From Bacillota bacterium (GTDB taxonomy: Bacteria; Bacillota; Clostridia; Clostridiales; Clostridiaceae): a DNA stretch of 31,755 nucleotides. The stretch lies in NCBI GenBank assembly GCA_023399035.1, contig JAEWQX010000065.1, positions 1-31,755 of the forward strand, given 5' to 3'. This document shows, one piece after another, positions 1 through 8,870 of the stretch. The notes under the pieces are model-generated. The model was not told the origin of the DNA, did not search any database, and saw only the letters and a program-made list of their open reading frames with translations. Numbering within the stretch: position 1 is the first letter of the stretch; the number at the start of each line of letters is the position of its first letter. The position numbers and the translations under genes were made by a program.

Positions 1-562
1 CAACATAGGTGCCTGTAATTACTGATTTCTCAAGTATTTTCATAATCACTTCCTTAGAAACTAATGCACCTGTAGGATTATTAGGATTACATATAAATAT
101 CAAATCTATATCATCATGTATTTCCTGTAACACATCCTCCGTTAACCTGTAGTCATCTTCTTCCTTTAAATTGTATAGTATAACTTCTTTAGAAATTGAT
201 GATACAGCTTCTTCGTATTCAGAAAATGTTGGAGCAAGAATAATCGTCTTATTAGGGTTGATTCCTCTTACTAAACTATATATTACTTCTGCTGCACCAT
301 TTCCTAAAATTATATTTTCATTTGAAACGATATCATTATTGAGCCTGCTGTTTTCATATTCACCTATAGCTTCCTTTAGCTCAAAATAAGAGATATCAGG
401 ATATTTTTCTATTTCATTTAAGTTTTCCATAATGGATTTCTTCACATTATCAGACATTCCTATTGGATTAATATTAGCTGAAAAATCGATTATTTCCTTC
501 CAGTCTATATTGTAATTTCTGCTTATTTCTTTTACATTTCCGCCATGCCCAAAATTAGCCAC
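1..562 (-). CDS. cobD: Threonine-phosphate decarboxylase-like aminotransferase (CobD/CobC type), C-terminus off the left edge
   Basis: PLP-dependent class I/II aminotransferase-fold enzyme. The family decarboxylates L-threonine O-3-phosphate to (R)-1-amino-2-propanol O-2-phosphate, the linker of the cobalamin nucleotide loop. About 187 residues are visible. The N-terminus has the family's FGHGGN opening and a DFSANINPIG motif (about residues 27-36); a CNPNNPTG motif, the PLP-binding Asn region, lies near residue 158. The Schiff-base lysine would be outside the window. The start is taken as the GTG at 562 because a GGAGG sits just upstream and no ATG precedes the conserved block. It is the last visible gene of the cobalamin operon, about 75 bp after cbiB. 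A histidinol-phosphate aminotransferase is the main alternative, but the context and the FGHGGN opening favour CobD. Confidence 0.88.
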   Translation of the reverse strand, partial: MANFGHGGNVKEISRNYNIDWKEIIDFSANINPIGMSDNVKKSIMENLNEIEKYPDISYFELKEAIGEYENSRLNNDIVSNENIILGNGAAEVIYSLVRGINPNKTIILAPTFSEYEEAVSSISKEVILYNLKEEDDYRLTEDVLQEIHDDIDLIFICNPNNPTGALVSKEVIMKILEKSVITGTYV

Positions 563-594
563 AATATTTTCCTCCGTTTTTTCTCTAATATAAT

Positions 595-627
595 TTCTGA
601 CCTATAAAGTTAATTTATAGGTCAGAA
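595..627. repeat. Perfect 14-bp inverted repeat between cbiB and cobD
   Basis: Arms TTCTGACCTATAAA (595-608) and TTTATAGGTCAGAA (614-627) are separated by 5 bases. There is no clear T-tract on the minus strand after the second arm, so it is not a convincing terminator. It may be an mRNA processing or stabilising hairpin in the operon transcript. Confidence 0.7.
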
Positions 628-639
628 TTATATGTATTC

Positions 640-1590
640 TTATATTCTATAGATAATAAATTTAATAGAAATTATTATTATAAATCCTATAACTTCTGAC
701 AAATATAATATTCTTGCAGTCTTCTTTACATGATATAATTCTATTTCTTTTATTTTATCACCTATAACAGGTTTTTCTACAAGTTTTCCAAAATAATAAT
801 TTGCCCCACCAAGCTGTATATCCAATGCACCTGCCATAGCTGCTTCAGGATGTGCACTGTTTGGGCTTGTATGATTATATCTATCTCTTTTGTATATCTT
901 AAAGCTGTTTTTATAATCATCTCCAAGCAATAAAGATGATATTATTATAAGCACTCCAGTAATTCTAGCTGGCACATAATTGAATACATCATCAAGTTTT
1001 GCAGGAAAATATCCAAATTCCATATACCTATCGTTTTTATATCCAAACATTGAATCCATTGTATTTACGGCTTTATATACCATTGCACCAGATGCACCAA
1101 AGATTCCAGCAAACAATAATGGAGCAATAACACCATCGCTCATATTTTCAGCTATTGTTTCTATAACAGCTCGTATTATGCCTTCTTTATCTAGACTCTG
1201 AGTATCTCTTCCTACAATATACGAAAGCTGTTTTCTTGCTTTTTCAATATCATTATCAATTAAATGCTTTATAACTTTATATCCTTCAGTAACCAGCCCC
1301 TTGGCTGAAATACAGAAATAAATTATGATTCCTTCTATAAATATTCCAAAATACTTATTTATTCCTGTAGATAAATAAACCAATGCATAGGTTATTGAAA
1401 ATGTTAAAAGTATTGTAATAATCCACACAATCAATCCAGCAGCTTTTAGCGATTTCTTAATGAATCTTCTAAATAAATATTCAAGTTTAGCTGCTATCCA
1501 TCCTATACCTCTGACAGGATGGAATGGATTATCCGGGTCCCCTATTAATAAGTCTAAAATAAATCCTATCGTTAAATCCATTATACACAT
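640..1590 (-). CDS. cbiB: Adenosylcobinamide-phosphate synthase CbiB
   Basis: Integral membrane enzyme that joins the aminopropanol (phosphate) side chain to adenosylcobyrate. The 316-residue length is normal for CbiB/CobD membrane proteins. The N-terminus carries the family signature GDPDNPFHPVRGIGW (about residues 18-32), and several long hydrophobic helices follow. Conserved blocks are seen in the middle (ETIAENMSDGVIAPL, about 144-158) and toward the C-terminus (SPNSAHPEAAMAGAL, about 243-257). It works with the neighbouring CobD-type decarboxylase, which makes its substrate. Two starts are possible, ATG at 1590 or the in-frame ATG at 1581; neither has a strong Shine-Dalgarno, so the N-terminus is uncertain by three residues. 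Confidence 0.95.
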   Translation of the reverse strand: MCIMDLTIGFILDLLIGDPDNPFHPVRGIGWIAAKLEYLFRRFIKKSLKAAGLIVWIITILLTFSITYALVYLSTGINKYFGIFIEGIIIYFCISAKGLVTEGYKVIKHLIDNDIEKARKQLSYIVGRDTQSLDKEGIIRAVIETIAENMSDGVIAPLLFAGIFGASGAMVYKAVNTMDSMFGYKNDRYMEFGYFPAKLDDVFNYVPARITGVLIIISSLLLGDDYKNSFKIYKRDRYNHTSPNSAHPEAAMAGALDIQLGGANYYFGKLVEKPVIGDKIKEIELYHVKKTARILYLSEVIGFIIIISIKFIIYRI

Positions 1591-1594
1591 AAAA

Positions 1595-1634
1595 GTATAT
1601 GAATTTCCTATATTAATATAAAAAATTCATATAC
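1595..1634. repeat. Inverted repeat just upstream of cbiB
   Basis: Arms GTATATGAATTT (1595-1606) and AAATTCATATAC (1623-1634) match perfectly over 12 bp with a 16-base A/T loop. The hairpin lies in the 5' leader immediately before the cbiB start and could influence its translation; that role is an inference. The rest of the spacer to cbiJ (1635-1842) shows no other clear signal. Confidence 0.6.
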
Positions 1635-1842
1635 CTTTTCCTTTCATATATTTTTAAATCTTATATCTATACATAAAATCACCGCTGCATATTCAAAATT
1701 ATTCATACATATAAATATCACTTTAAGAAGACATTTAAAAATAAATATTTATCAGTTAGCATACTGACTTAAAATCATTATGCTATGCATTGGATGTTTA
1801 TTTTTAATGCTGTATCTTCATCATATATTAATTATAAAATGA

Positions 1843-2616
1843 TTAATATAAATTACCATGTTTTTCTGAAATATATTTAACTAAACTTTCCGGGTCATTA
1901 AACTGAAGCTCATAATCAAACTTTGGCTTTTCAATTACGATTAACTTTATACCAAGACTTTCTGCCGCATTGAACTTTTCAAGACATCCACCTTCAATGC
2001 CACTATCTTTTGTAAGTATTCCCTTTATATCAAACTGCTTTATAAAACCCACTTCAAGTTCAGATGATATAGGTCCCTGCATTGCGATGATATCCCTTAC
2101 CTTTATACCACTGTCAAGAAGCCTTGAAAGAACAGATACAGATGGAAGTACTCTATGAATCACCCTGTATTCAAAATCCATATCTGCAAACCTTGCTGCA
2201 TTGTTTCCACCTGTAGTATTAAGGATATTCCCTTTTAATTCTTTAAAGTATTCAATTGCTTCATCATAATTCTTAACTCTCACTATATTATCAGAATCAA
2301 TATTCTCCAATACCCCTAATCTTTCATATCTTATGTATGTAATATTAAGTCTTTCTGCACACTCCATGGCATTCTTTGTTACCTCCTGCGCATATGGATG
2401 TGATCCGTCAACTAATACCCTTATATCATTTTTCTTCATCCACATTAAAAGTTCATCTCTATCTAAAGGTCTTGTATTCAAGTCTTTTATCTTAAAGTCC
2501 TGAAGAAGCTGTCCTCCATAACTTGTTGCTGTACTTACAGCTATATTATCAGTGTAATTGTTCATTAATGATAATATCTTTTTCCCTTCAGATGTTCCTA
2601 GTATAAATCCTATCAT
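1843..2616 (-). CDS. cbiJ: Precorrin-6A/cobalt-precorrin-6A reductase CbiJ
   Basis: NAD(P)H-dependent reductase of the corrin macrocycle (CbiJ/CobK family). About 257 residues, normal for the family. The N-terminus MIGFILGTSEGKKI resembles the family's nucleotide-binding start; a VDGSHPYAQEVTKNA motif (about residues 91-105) and a late TKDSGIEGGCLEKF motif (about 202-215) are characteristic. A longer reading begins at a TTG (2631), but the GGAG overlapping that TTG is well placed to serve the ATG at 2616, so the shorter form is chosen. It lies downstream of cbiH in the operon and acts between the CbiF/CbiG steps and CbiT/CbiE. Confidence 0.93.
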   Translation of the reverse strand: MIGFILGTSEGKKILSLMNNYTDNIAVSTATSYGGQLLQDFKIKDLNTRPLDRDELLMWMKKNDIRVLVDGSHPYAQEVTKNAMECAERLNITYIRYERLGVLENIDSDNIVRVKNYDEAIEYFKELKGNILNTTGGNNAARFADMDFEYRVIHRVLPSVSVLSRLLDSGIKVRDIIAMQGPISSELEVGFIKQFDIKGILTKDSGIEGGCLEKFNAAESLGIKLIVIEKPKFDYELQFNDPESLVKYISEKHGNLY

Positions 2617-2681
2617 TGTTTTTATCTCCAATTTCTATCTTCTTGAACTCTCATAAAAATGTGCCTCATCCAAGATTATTC

Positions 2682-2800
2682 AGGTAAGAGTTAAAAAGTA
2701 ATAGGTAAGAGTTTCGGATGAAAACCGCTAGTTTTCTTTAATTATATTATCAAAACAACTCTGCTGTTTTTTTCTTAACTATTACTTCTTACTTATTATT
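2682..2800. repeat. Interspersed palindromic element in the cbiH-cbiJ spacer
   Basis: Imperfect inverted repeat occupying most of the 188-bp gap. Core arms AAGTAATAGGTAAG (2696-2709) and CTTAACTATTACTT (2774-2787) differ at one position, and pairing extends outward with GTAAGAG-type repeats. It resembles the small non-coding intergenic palindromes (MITE-like units) seen in clostridial genomes; membership of a named family cannot be shown here. Confidence 0.55.
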
Positions 2801-2804
2801 GCTT

Positions 2805-3548
2805 TTATTTTTTCACTTTATCTCTCTTCTTATCATTGTATCCTCTTGGTGTTATAAAACTCCCATTTTTATAGAAGCTCTTTGTATTACCAACTATAAC
2901 AATTGACATCATATCTACATTTTCATCATTAAATTCTCCAATTGTAGTCATTGTAACCTCTTGTCCATCTCTAAGTGCATGTTTTACAACTGCTATTGGA
3001 GTTGTATCTTCCCTAAATTCTCTTATTATGTCGATACATTCTCTTAAATAATGAGGTCTTCCCTTACTCTTTGGATTGTATAGAGAAATTATAAAATCAC
3101 TTTCTGCAGCCGCCTTTACTCTCTTCTTTATATCCTCATAAGGAGTCATTAAATCACTTAAGCTTATATTGCAGTTATCATGCATCAGAGGAGCACCTAC
3201 AACTGATCCTGCCGAACTTGATGCTGTTATTCCTGGAATTATTTCAACTTCTTCATCATCTTTCATTTCTAAAATAAGTCCAGCCATTCCATATATGCCA
3301 GAATCTCCAGTACTTATCAATGCAACATTTTTATCTTTTGAAAGATTTAATGCTTCCCTGCATCTTGCCTCTTCTCCCATCATTCCTGTTGAATATATTT
3401 CCTTTCCATCGATTAATTCTTTTATCATATCGATATATTTATTATAGCCTACAATGATATCACTATCCTCAATTGCTCTGTAAGCCTTTAATGTCATATT
3501 TTCAATACTTCCTGGTCCAATTCCTATTACTCTCAGTTTTCCCACCAA
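2805..3548 (-). CDS. cbiH: Cobalt-precorrin-3B C17-methyltransferase CbiH
   Basis: SAM-dependent tetrapyrrole methylase that methylates C17 and drives ring contraction in the anaerobic pathway. About 247 residues, the usual length for a stand-alone CbiH. The N-terminal glycine loop IGIGPGSIENMT (about residues 8-19) and the STGDSGIYGMAG motif (about 79-90) are the SAM/substrate-binding signatures of this superfamily; the SLYNPKSKGRP stretch (about 155-165) is typical of CbiH/CobJ. The start is either TTG at 3548 or GTG at 3545; AAGGTGG upstream is better spaced for the GTG. It follows cbiG by about 35 bp in the operon. Confidence 0.94.
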   Translation of the reverse strand: MVGKLRVIGIGPGSIENMTLKAYRAIEDSDIIVGYNKYIDMIKELIDGKEIYSTGMMGEEARCREALNLSKDKNVALISTGDSGIYGMAGLILEMKDDEEVEIIPGITASSSAGSVVGAPLMHDNCNISLSDLMTPYEDIKKRVKAAAESDFIISLYNPKSKGRPHYLRECIDIIREFREDTTPIAVVKHALRDGQEVTMTTIGEFNDENVDMMSIVIVGNTKSFYKNGSFITPRGYNDKKRDKVKK

Positions 3549-3582
3549 TAATCCACCTTTCTCTTGATTTATTTATCTTTTG

Positions 3583-4653
3583 TTATTTTAATATTCCTAT
3601 TGCAAGTGTCATTCCTTCATGTTTAATCTTGCTTACTATTACTTGTGCACCAGCTAAATCTACACATGGTTCACATACTGAATATATTCCTAAGGTCTTA
3701 AACACAAATTCGCTTTTCTCGTATTTATCTTCAACCTGTTTTATCTGCTCCCTAGTGAAAGTCTCAAAAGGGCACTTAAGATTTTCTGCCAGTTCAATAA
3801 TTCCATTTTCATCTTTCTTTACATCAACTGAGACTATTTTGTTTACTGCTCTCAGGTCATAATTATATTTTTCTAATGTTTCCTCTATGAATGTTTTTAT
3901 TTTCTCATATGGAGTATCTCTCCTGCATCCTACTCCAAGAACTACATCATTTTTTATCAGCTTCAATATTTTAGAAAAGTCTAGATTATCCTCTTTATAG
4001 TATTTCTTATTTGTTATCCATATAGAGTTTTCTTCTAGTTCATTGAGTTTCTTATATCCTTTTGTTATTTCAGCAATATGGTATTCATCCTTAATTCCAA
4101 CTTCTTTTCCATCTACAAGAAGTGCTGCAATATGCTTTGCCTTTTTCAAATCATCTATTATAAGGTTATAATCTTTAGCAATTATATCAGGTGCCTTAAT
4201 ATTCATCGTATCTGTTGCTGTAGTTATTATAGGCTGGCATCCTAATATACGGCTAACATTAAGGGTAAGATCATTTCCACCTCCAAGATGGCCGCTTAAA
4301 AGACTTATGGCATATTTTGACGACAAATCAATTACAACTACTCCCGGGTCCCTATCCTTAGATTGGATAAATGAAGCTACTGCTCTTACAGCAATTCCTG
4401 TTGATGATATAAAGATTATCTTATCAGAATTCTTAAAAGCCTTTTCTGTAACATCCTTTAGTTTAAAGTTTTCCCTATACCTGAATATATTGCACTTATT
4501 ATTATCATTTAACTGTATATTTTGATTATCATTACATGTTTTTTCATATAAATCTTCATTTTTTTCCTTTATATAAAGATCTGCATTTAAACTTTTTTGA
4601 AGCTTAAATGCAATATCTCTCCCCTTTGGAGATGGACAGATTATACTTATCAT
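3583..4653 (-). CDS. cbiG: Cobalt-precorrin-5A hydrolase CbiG
   Basis: Opens the delta-lactone of cobalt-precorrin-5A and releases acetaldehyde, the step specific to the anaerobic route. 356 residues, with the family's three-part layout: an N-terminal domain with SSTGIAVRAVASFI (about residues 84-97), a central part with LLSGHLGGGNDLT (about 118-130) and a C-terminal domain beginning around VVLGVGCRRDTPYE (about 237-250). The start codon overlaps the cbiF stop as TAATG, pointing to translational coupling. Gene order cbiF-cbiG-cbiH matches the biochemical order C11 methylation, lactone opening, C17 chemistry in a loose sense. Confidence 0.95.
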   Translation of the reverse strand: MISIICPSPKGRDIAFKLQKSLNADLYIKEKNEDLYEKTCNDNQNIQLNDNNKCNIFRYRENFKLKDVTEKAFKNSDKIIFISSTGIAVRAVASFIQSKDRDPGVVVIDLSSKYAISLLSGHLGGGNDLTLNVSRILGCQPIITTATDTMNIKAPDIIAKDYNLIIDDLKKAKHIAALLVDGKEVGIKDEYHIAEITKGYKKLNELEENSIWITNKKYYKEDNLDFSKILKLIKNDVVLGVGCRRDTPYEKIKTFIEETLEKYNYDLRAVNKIVSVDVKKDENGIIELAENLKCPFETFTREQIKQVEDKYEKSEFVFKTLGIYSVCEPCVDLAGAQVIVSKIKHEGMTLAIGILK

Positions 4654-5411
4654 TACTTTTTATCCTCAGCATCCCTGAACATATGTGAAAAACTCTTATC
4701 ATATAAAAGACTTTTTTCAAAATCACTGTCAATAAAATCTCCAACTAATATCTGAGCACATTTAGTTATATTATTTGCCTTCACTTTTTCAGCAATATCA
4801 TCTAAATGTCCCATTATTATTCTTTGGTCATCCCATGTTGCTCTTTCAACTACTGCTATGGCAACATTTTTCTTGTATCCTCTTCTAAGCTTTTCTACAA
4901 CTTTATCAATCATTGAAATTGATAAGAAAATAGCCATAGATGCTCCTACAGATGCTAATATTTCTAAGTCTTCTGTTTCTGGAACTGGAGTCCTTCCTTC
5001 TACTCTCGTCAATATAACAGTCTGGCTAACTCCTGGAAGTGTAAATTCTCTATTTATTGCTGCTGCTGCTCCTGTAAATGAACTTACACCTGGAACTACT
5101 TCATATTGTATACCTACTCGCTCAAGTTCAACCATCTGCTCTCTTATAGCTCCATAAATACTTGGATCACCAGTATGTAATCTTACAACAGTTTTTCCCA
5201 TCTGTTCTTCCATTGTCATGACTTCCATAACATCTTCAAGAGTCATTCCTGCTGAATTATATATTTTTGCATCAGGTCTGCAATATTCAAGATGCTCTTT
5301 TGAAACTAAAGAACCAGCATATATTACGACTTCTGCTCTTTCTAATATTTCTCTTCCTCTTACAGTTATTAAATCTACTGCTCCTGGACCTGCTCCTATA
5401 AAGTAAACCAT
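4653..5411 (-). CDS. cbiF: Cobalt-precorrin-4 C11-methyltransferase CbiF
   Basis: SAM-dependent methylase adding the C11 methyl group. About 252 residues, normal for CbiF/CobM. Signatures are the VYFIGAGPGAVDLITVRG N-terminal loop, the LHTGDPSIYGA motif (about residues 78-88) and PGVSSFTGAAA (about 105-115). A GTG-initiated form starting at 5420 is possible, but AAAGGG lies 7 bases before the ATG at 5411, which also places the start next to the conserved strand. Its stop overlaps the cbiG start by one base. A 147-bp spacer containing a repeat element separates it from cbiL. Confidence 0.94.
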   Translation of the reverse strand: MVYFIGAGPGAVDLITVRGREILERAEVVIYAGSLVSKEHLEYCRPDAKIYNSAGMTLEDVMEVMTMEEQMGKTVVRLHTGDPSIYGAIREQMVELERVGIQYEVVPGVSSFTGAAAAINREFTLPGVSQTVILTRVEGRTPVPETEDLEILASVGASMAIFLSISMIDKVVEKLRRGYKKNVAIAVVERATWDDQRIIMGHLDDIAEKVKANNITKCAQILVGDFIDSDFEKSLLYDKSFSHMFRDAEDKK

Positions 5412-5430
5412 TAAAAACACCCTTTCTTTT

Positions 5431-5558
5431 CAGTTGAAAGTTGATAATTGATAGTTAAAAGTTACTGTCGATATTTCTACGAAATATCTTCATTTTTAGA
5501 AATCTCCTTTAGAGATTTCATCCTTAACTCTCAACTTTCCACTTTCAACTCTAAACTG
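5431..5558. repeat. Interspersed palindromic element between cbiL and cbiF
   Basis: Long imperfect inverted repeat filling the spacer: outer arms 5431-5458 and 5524-5558 contain CAGTTGAAAGTTGA and its approximate complement (TCAACTTTCCACTTTCAAC). Inside are two perfect hairpins, GATATTT/AAATATC (5470-5488) and GAAATCTC/GAGATTTC (5499-5519). The repeat reaches the stop codon of cbiL. The architecture suggests a small non-autonomous mobile or REP-like element; whether copies exist elsewhere needs a genome search. Confidence 0.65.
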
Positions 5559-6224
5559 TTATGCTCTGCTTGCTATTATTAACGACATATAGTCTCTTAC
5601 TTTAAGTATTTCTTCCCTGTCTGTTAATACAAGCTGTCCTTCTCTTCCTACTCTGCTTGCATAAACATATTCAAAACCTTTTTCTTCAAGTACATCTAGA
5701 ACTTCTTCTTCCTTCTTGTATACCTTCATTACAACTATAAACTTTTCATCAGTTATTTCCTTAACCTTGCTTGCTGGCATGACTACAAGATTTTCATTTC
5801 CTACAACAAGAGTTCTGTCTACAAGGCTTGCTGCTGCACAAAATGATGTTATTCCCGGAATTGTCTTTACTTCAAACCCATCATCCCTTAAGTGCTTTAA
5901 CATATGGCTGTATGTGCTGTACACATAAGGATCTCCTATAGTCAGGAATGCAACATTCTTGCCTTCCTTTAATCTTGATTCAATAAATTCATATGCTTCT
6001 AAAGCCTTTATAACCCTATCCTTCTTTCCCATTGGAAAATGTTTTATCACAATTTCAGTACCTGGCTTTATATACTCTCTTGCTGTTTCAAGTGCAATGC
6101 TATCTCCGCCTTCTTCTGCACTAGGAGCTACTATAACATCACATGTTTCTATTATTTTTACTGCTTTAACTGTCAGTAGTTCCTTATCACCAGGGCCTAC
6201 TCCTATTCCGTATAATGTTGCCAT
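5559..6224 (-). CDS. cbiL: Cobalt-factor II/precorrin-2 C20-methyltransferase CbiL
   Basis: SAM-dependent methylase that adds the C20 methyl to cobalt-factor II, the first methylation after cobalt insertion by CbiK. 221 residues, typical for CbiL/CobI. It begins LYGIGVGPGDKELLTVKA (residues 4-21), has TIGDPYVYSTY (about 95-105) and PGITSFCAAASL (about 123-134), all hallmark positions of the tetrapyrrole methylase fold. A GGAGAG sits 10-12 bases before the ATG. It is separated by about 40 bp from cbiT upstream. Confidence 0.95.
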   Translation of the reverse strand: MATLYGIGVGPGDKELLTVKAVKIIETCDVIVAPSAEEGGDSIALETAREYIKPGTEIVIKHFPMGKKDRVIKALEAYEFIESRLKEGKNVAFLTIGDPYVYSTYSHMLKHLRDDGFEVKTIPGITSFCAAASLVDRTLVVGNENLVVMPASKVKEITDEKFIVVMKVYKKEEEVLDVLEEKGFEYVYASRVGREGQLVLTDREEILKVRDYMSLIIASRA

Positions 6225-6265
6225 AATTTATTTTCTCTCCTCTATTTCTAAGTTATACAATTTAA

Positions 6266-6838
6266 TTAACGTTTTGAGCATTGAATTATATAAATGGGAT
6301 TTAATGCTATCATCATTAACGTATTTCCCCTGTTTTTACTTACATTAATAAGTGAAACATCAATCTTATAGTCTAATTCCTTAAGAATTTCAATGGACTT
6401 GTATGCATTATCAAGTGTTATAAAGTTCATAACAAGTGTTCCATTCTCTTTTAATAATTTATCACACTTATTGATTATTTCCTTAAGCTGTCCTGAACTG
6501 CCGCCTATGAATATTGAGTCAAATCTTATATCTTCTGCTTCCAGTTTACATAATGCACTATCTGCATCACTTTTTATAAGTTTAATATTGCTACAGTTAA
6601 ACTTTTCAATATTTCTAGAAGTCACATCGTATGCTTCATCTTCTTTTTCTATTGAATATACTCTTCCTCCTGAGCATATCACTGCACTTTGAACTGTAAT
6701 GCTTCCTGTTCCGCTTCCCACATCAAGAACAGTTGAATCATGTTCTAAATTCATCTTATTTATTGAAAGCATACGTATTTCTTCTTTTGTCATCGGACAT
6801 TTTCCACGTATGAATTCTTCATCCTTAATAAATATCAA
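6266..6838 (-). CDS. cbiT: Cobalt-precorrin-6B C15-methyltransferase (decarboxylating) CbiT
   Basis: Class I SAM methyltransferase that methylates C15 and decarboxylates the C12 acetate side chain. 190 residues, matching stand-alone CbiT rather than fused CobL. Motif I is VLDVGSGTGSITVQ (about residues 38-51); the early GKCPMTKEEIR motif (about 12-22) is typical of CbiT. Initiation appears to be at TTG, supported by a full AGGAGG six bases upstream and no competing ATG. It is paired with cbiE, whose product performs the C5 methylation and is fused to it as CobL in aerobic producers. Confidence 0.94.
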   Translation of the reverse strand: MIFIKDEEFIRGKCPMTKEEIRMLSINKMNLEHDSTVLDVGSGTGSITVQSAVICSGGRVYSIEKEDEAYDVTSRNIEKFNCSNIKLIKSDADSALCKLEAEDIRFDSIFIGGSSGQLKEIINKCDKLLKENGTLVMNFITLDNAYKSIEILKELDYKIDVSLINVSKNRGNTLMMIALNPIYIIQCSKR

Positions 6839-6866
6839 TTTTATCCTCCTGAAAATAATTAATTTT

Positions 6867-7526
6867 CTATTTCTTATGTACTATAAAAATATTTAATTCA
6901 CTAAAATCCCTGTCTATAAATTCATAAGGCTCTCCCATGCTTATGATTTCATCATCATAAGATAGGTTTTCTCCTATTATCACACTACATGATATATTTT
7001 CTTCATCAAGAATTCTACATAATGTACATGGATTATTTTCTTTATCTGTAAGCCAAATACTTATTTCATGTTCCTGCACTTTATTTATAAATTCATCTTT
7101 TCTACCATGAAGGCTGCCAAGATAGGCATTGTTCCATGGCAGTTTTGCTTTTGATGTAAGATATTGAAATGAACTTATTCCCGGTATGACTTCAAGGTCT
7201 TTCTCACATTTATTTTTTACATAATTAGTTATCCCATAAAAAGTCGGGTCCCCAGAAGCTATTATTGCCACATTATTCAGAGGCCTTATGTTCTCTCTAT
7301 TATCTATATTATCATTACAAGAGCGTGAACCTTCTATTTTATCCTTTAATATATATTCATCTAAATCAGATAATTTTCTCATGTATTTTTTGGGTACATT
7401 TATGAAGTTTACTGAATCTACTGCTCTTTTAAATCCTACTATAATATCACACTGTTCCATTACTTTAACAGCCTTTGGCAGTATATAATCCCTATGTCCT
7501 GGACCTATTCCCACAATATATATCAT
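6867..7526 (-). CDS. cbiE: Cobalt-precorrin-7 C5-methyltransferase CbiE
   Basis: Tetrapyrrole methylase adding the C5 methyl group. 219 residues, usual for CbiE. The N-terminal loop IYIVGIGPGHRDYI (residues 2-15), ASGDPTFYGI (about 90-99) and PGISSFQYLTSK (about 114-125) are the expected signatures; HGRKDEF (about 139-145) is a frequent CbiE feature. The start codon overlaps the end of cbiD in an ATGA arrangement (7523-7526), so the two are translationally coupled. Confidence 0.94.
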   Translation of the reverse strand: MIYIVGIGPGHRDYILPKAVKVMEQCDIIVGFKRAVDSVNFINVPKKYMRKLSDLDEYILKDKIEGSRSCNDNIDNRENIRPLNNVAIIASGDPTFYGITNYVKNKCEKDLEVIPGISSFQYLTSKAKLPWNNAYLGSLHGRKDEFINKVQEHEISIWLTDKENNPCTLCRILDEENISCSVIIGENLSYDDEIISMGEPYEFIDRDFSELNIFIVHKK

Positions 7527-8671
7527 CTTTTATCCCTCCTGGAATCCCATAAAAGCACTGGTTCTGATGCACCATAATACATTACAGCTTCAACAGACAT
7601 TTCTCCATAGACATACTGTTTCATTTTATCGATTATTTTATGTCCCATATTTTCATAAAGTTTTTCATATCCTTCTCCAAGAAATCTTACTGCACCCTCA
7701 CAAGTTTTCTGTTCAAGGATCTTCTTTATAAGTTCAAGATCATATCCTAAAAGCGCAAGTTCAAGAGCAAATACCTCAAGCCTTACTCCGTTTATTCTGC
7801 TGTGGGTATTAAAGCATCCATAAGCAATTTTGCTCATCTTTCCTATATGTCCTACAAGCACAACTGACTTTACTTTACATGAAACACAGCATTCTAAAGC
7901 AAATCCTACATAGTTAGAACATATTACTATTTCATCCTCATTATAACCAAGTTCTTTGCAATATTTTTCTCCTAAATTTCCAAAAGTTAAAACAAGCTTA
8001 TCCTTATTCAATGATCTCTGATTTATTTCAAGCTTTATTGAAGCCTTCAATGCATCTTCTGACATTGGGTAAACTATTCCTGTTGTTCCAAGTACAGAAA
8101 TACCACCTTCAATTCCAAGTCTTGGGTTAAATGTCTTTTTTGCAGTTTCTTCCCCCTGTGGTATTGAAATTATAACTTCAACTCTCTCTCCATCAGGAAG
8201 TACGCTTAAAACCGCTTCTCTTATCATCTTTCTTGGAACAGGATTTATTGCAGGCTCTCCCTTTGGCACAAAAAGTCCATTTTTTGTTACAGTTCCAACA
8301 CCCTTTCCCCCTCTTAAATAAATCATTTCTCCATTTTCAATATCATCATAATCTGAAAGTGTGTGGACTATATCTTCATTTTGTCCTATTCTACGCACCT
8401 TTGCCTTTATCTCTATTCCATTTGTAATATCAGGGTCATCTCCACTGAACTTTAATATGCTGCACTCAGCATATTCATTACCTTTAATGACAGATTCTAT
8501 AGGCATATCTATCTTTATGTTTTTAGGTGATGTTATCTGTATTTCTTTCAGGTCTTCAGCCTTTCCAAATAAAACCATGGCAGCTGCTTTTGCTGCACCT
8601 GCACTGCATGATCCTGTGGTATATCCACACCTGAGTTTTTTTCCATCACTATCTACATACATTTCAAACAT
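7523..8671 (-). CDS. cbiD: Cobalt-precorrin-5B C1-methyltransferase CbiD
   Basis: SAM-dependent C1 methylase unique to the anaerobic pathway and unrelated to the other pathway methylases. 382 residues. The N-terminal LRCGYTTGSCSAGAAKAA (about residues 13-30) is the diagnostic CbiD motif, and later LGTTGIVYPMS (about 194-204) and LVGHIGKMSKIAYG (about 272-285) match the family. ATG at 8671 or the in-frame ATG at 8662 could start the protein; the Shine-Dalgarno is weak for both. Presence of CbiD, CbiG and CbiK marks the route as anaerobic. Confidence 0.96.
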   Translation of the reverse strand: MFEMYVDSDGKKLRCGYTTGSCSAGAAKAAAMVLFGKAEDLKEIQITSPKNIKIDMPIESVIKGNEYAECSILKFSGDDPDITNGIEIKAKVRRIGQNEDIVHTLSDYDDIENGEMIYLRGGKGVGTVTKNGLFVPKGEPAINPVPRKMIREAVLSVLPDGERVEVIISIPQGEETAKKTFNPRLGIEGGISVLGTTGIVYPMSEDALKASIKLEINQRSLNKDKLVLTFGNLGEKYCKELGYNEDEIVICSNYVGFALECCVSCKVKSVVLVGHIGKMSKIAYGCFNTHSRINGVRLEVFALELALLGYDLELIKKILEQKTCEGAVRFLGEGYEKLYENMGHKIIDKMKQYVYGEMSVEAVMYYGASEPVLLWDSRRDKR

Positions 8672-8730
8672 ATTTTGCTATCACATCCATTCACTTAACT
8701 AATGAGTGACTGATACTCAAAGAATAAAAA

Positions 8731-8860
8731 ATACCGTAAATTCTTTATGAATAATACGGTATAATCAAATTCAAATCATTTTCCTCTCACTACTAAGCAT
8801 ATTTATAAAATGCTAAATCTGTACTACTTTTAAGTTTATCAATAAATAACACCGTATTAT
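8731..8860. repeat. Nested inverted repeats in the cbiC-cbiD spacer
   Basis: ATACCGTA (8731-8738) pairs with TACGGTAT (8755-8762). The overlapping ATAATACGGT (8751-8760) can instead pair perfectly with ACCGTATTAT (8851-8860). Three related ACCGTA units in one 200-bp spacer permit two mutually exclusive foldings; a role is not known. Confidence 0.55.
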
Positions 8861-8870
8861 ATTTTATTTT

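Noticed and set aside
595..627. Perfect hairpin between cbiB and cobD as an operon terminator
   Set aside because: No T-run follows on the minus strand and the next gene continues the same pathway.
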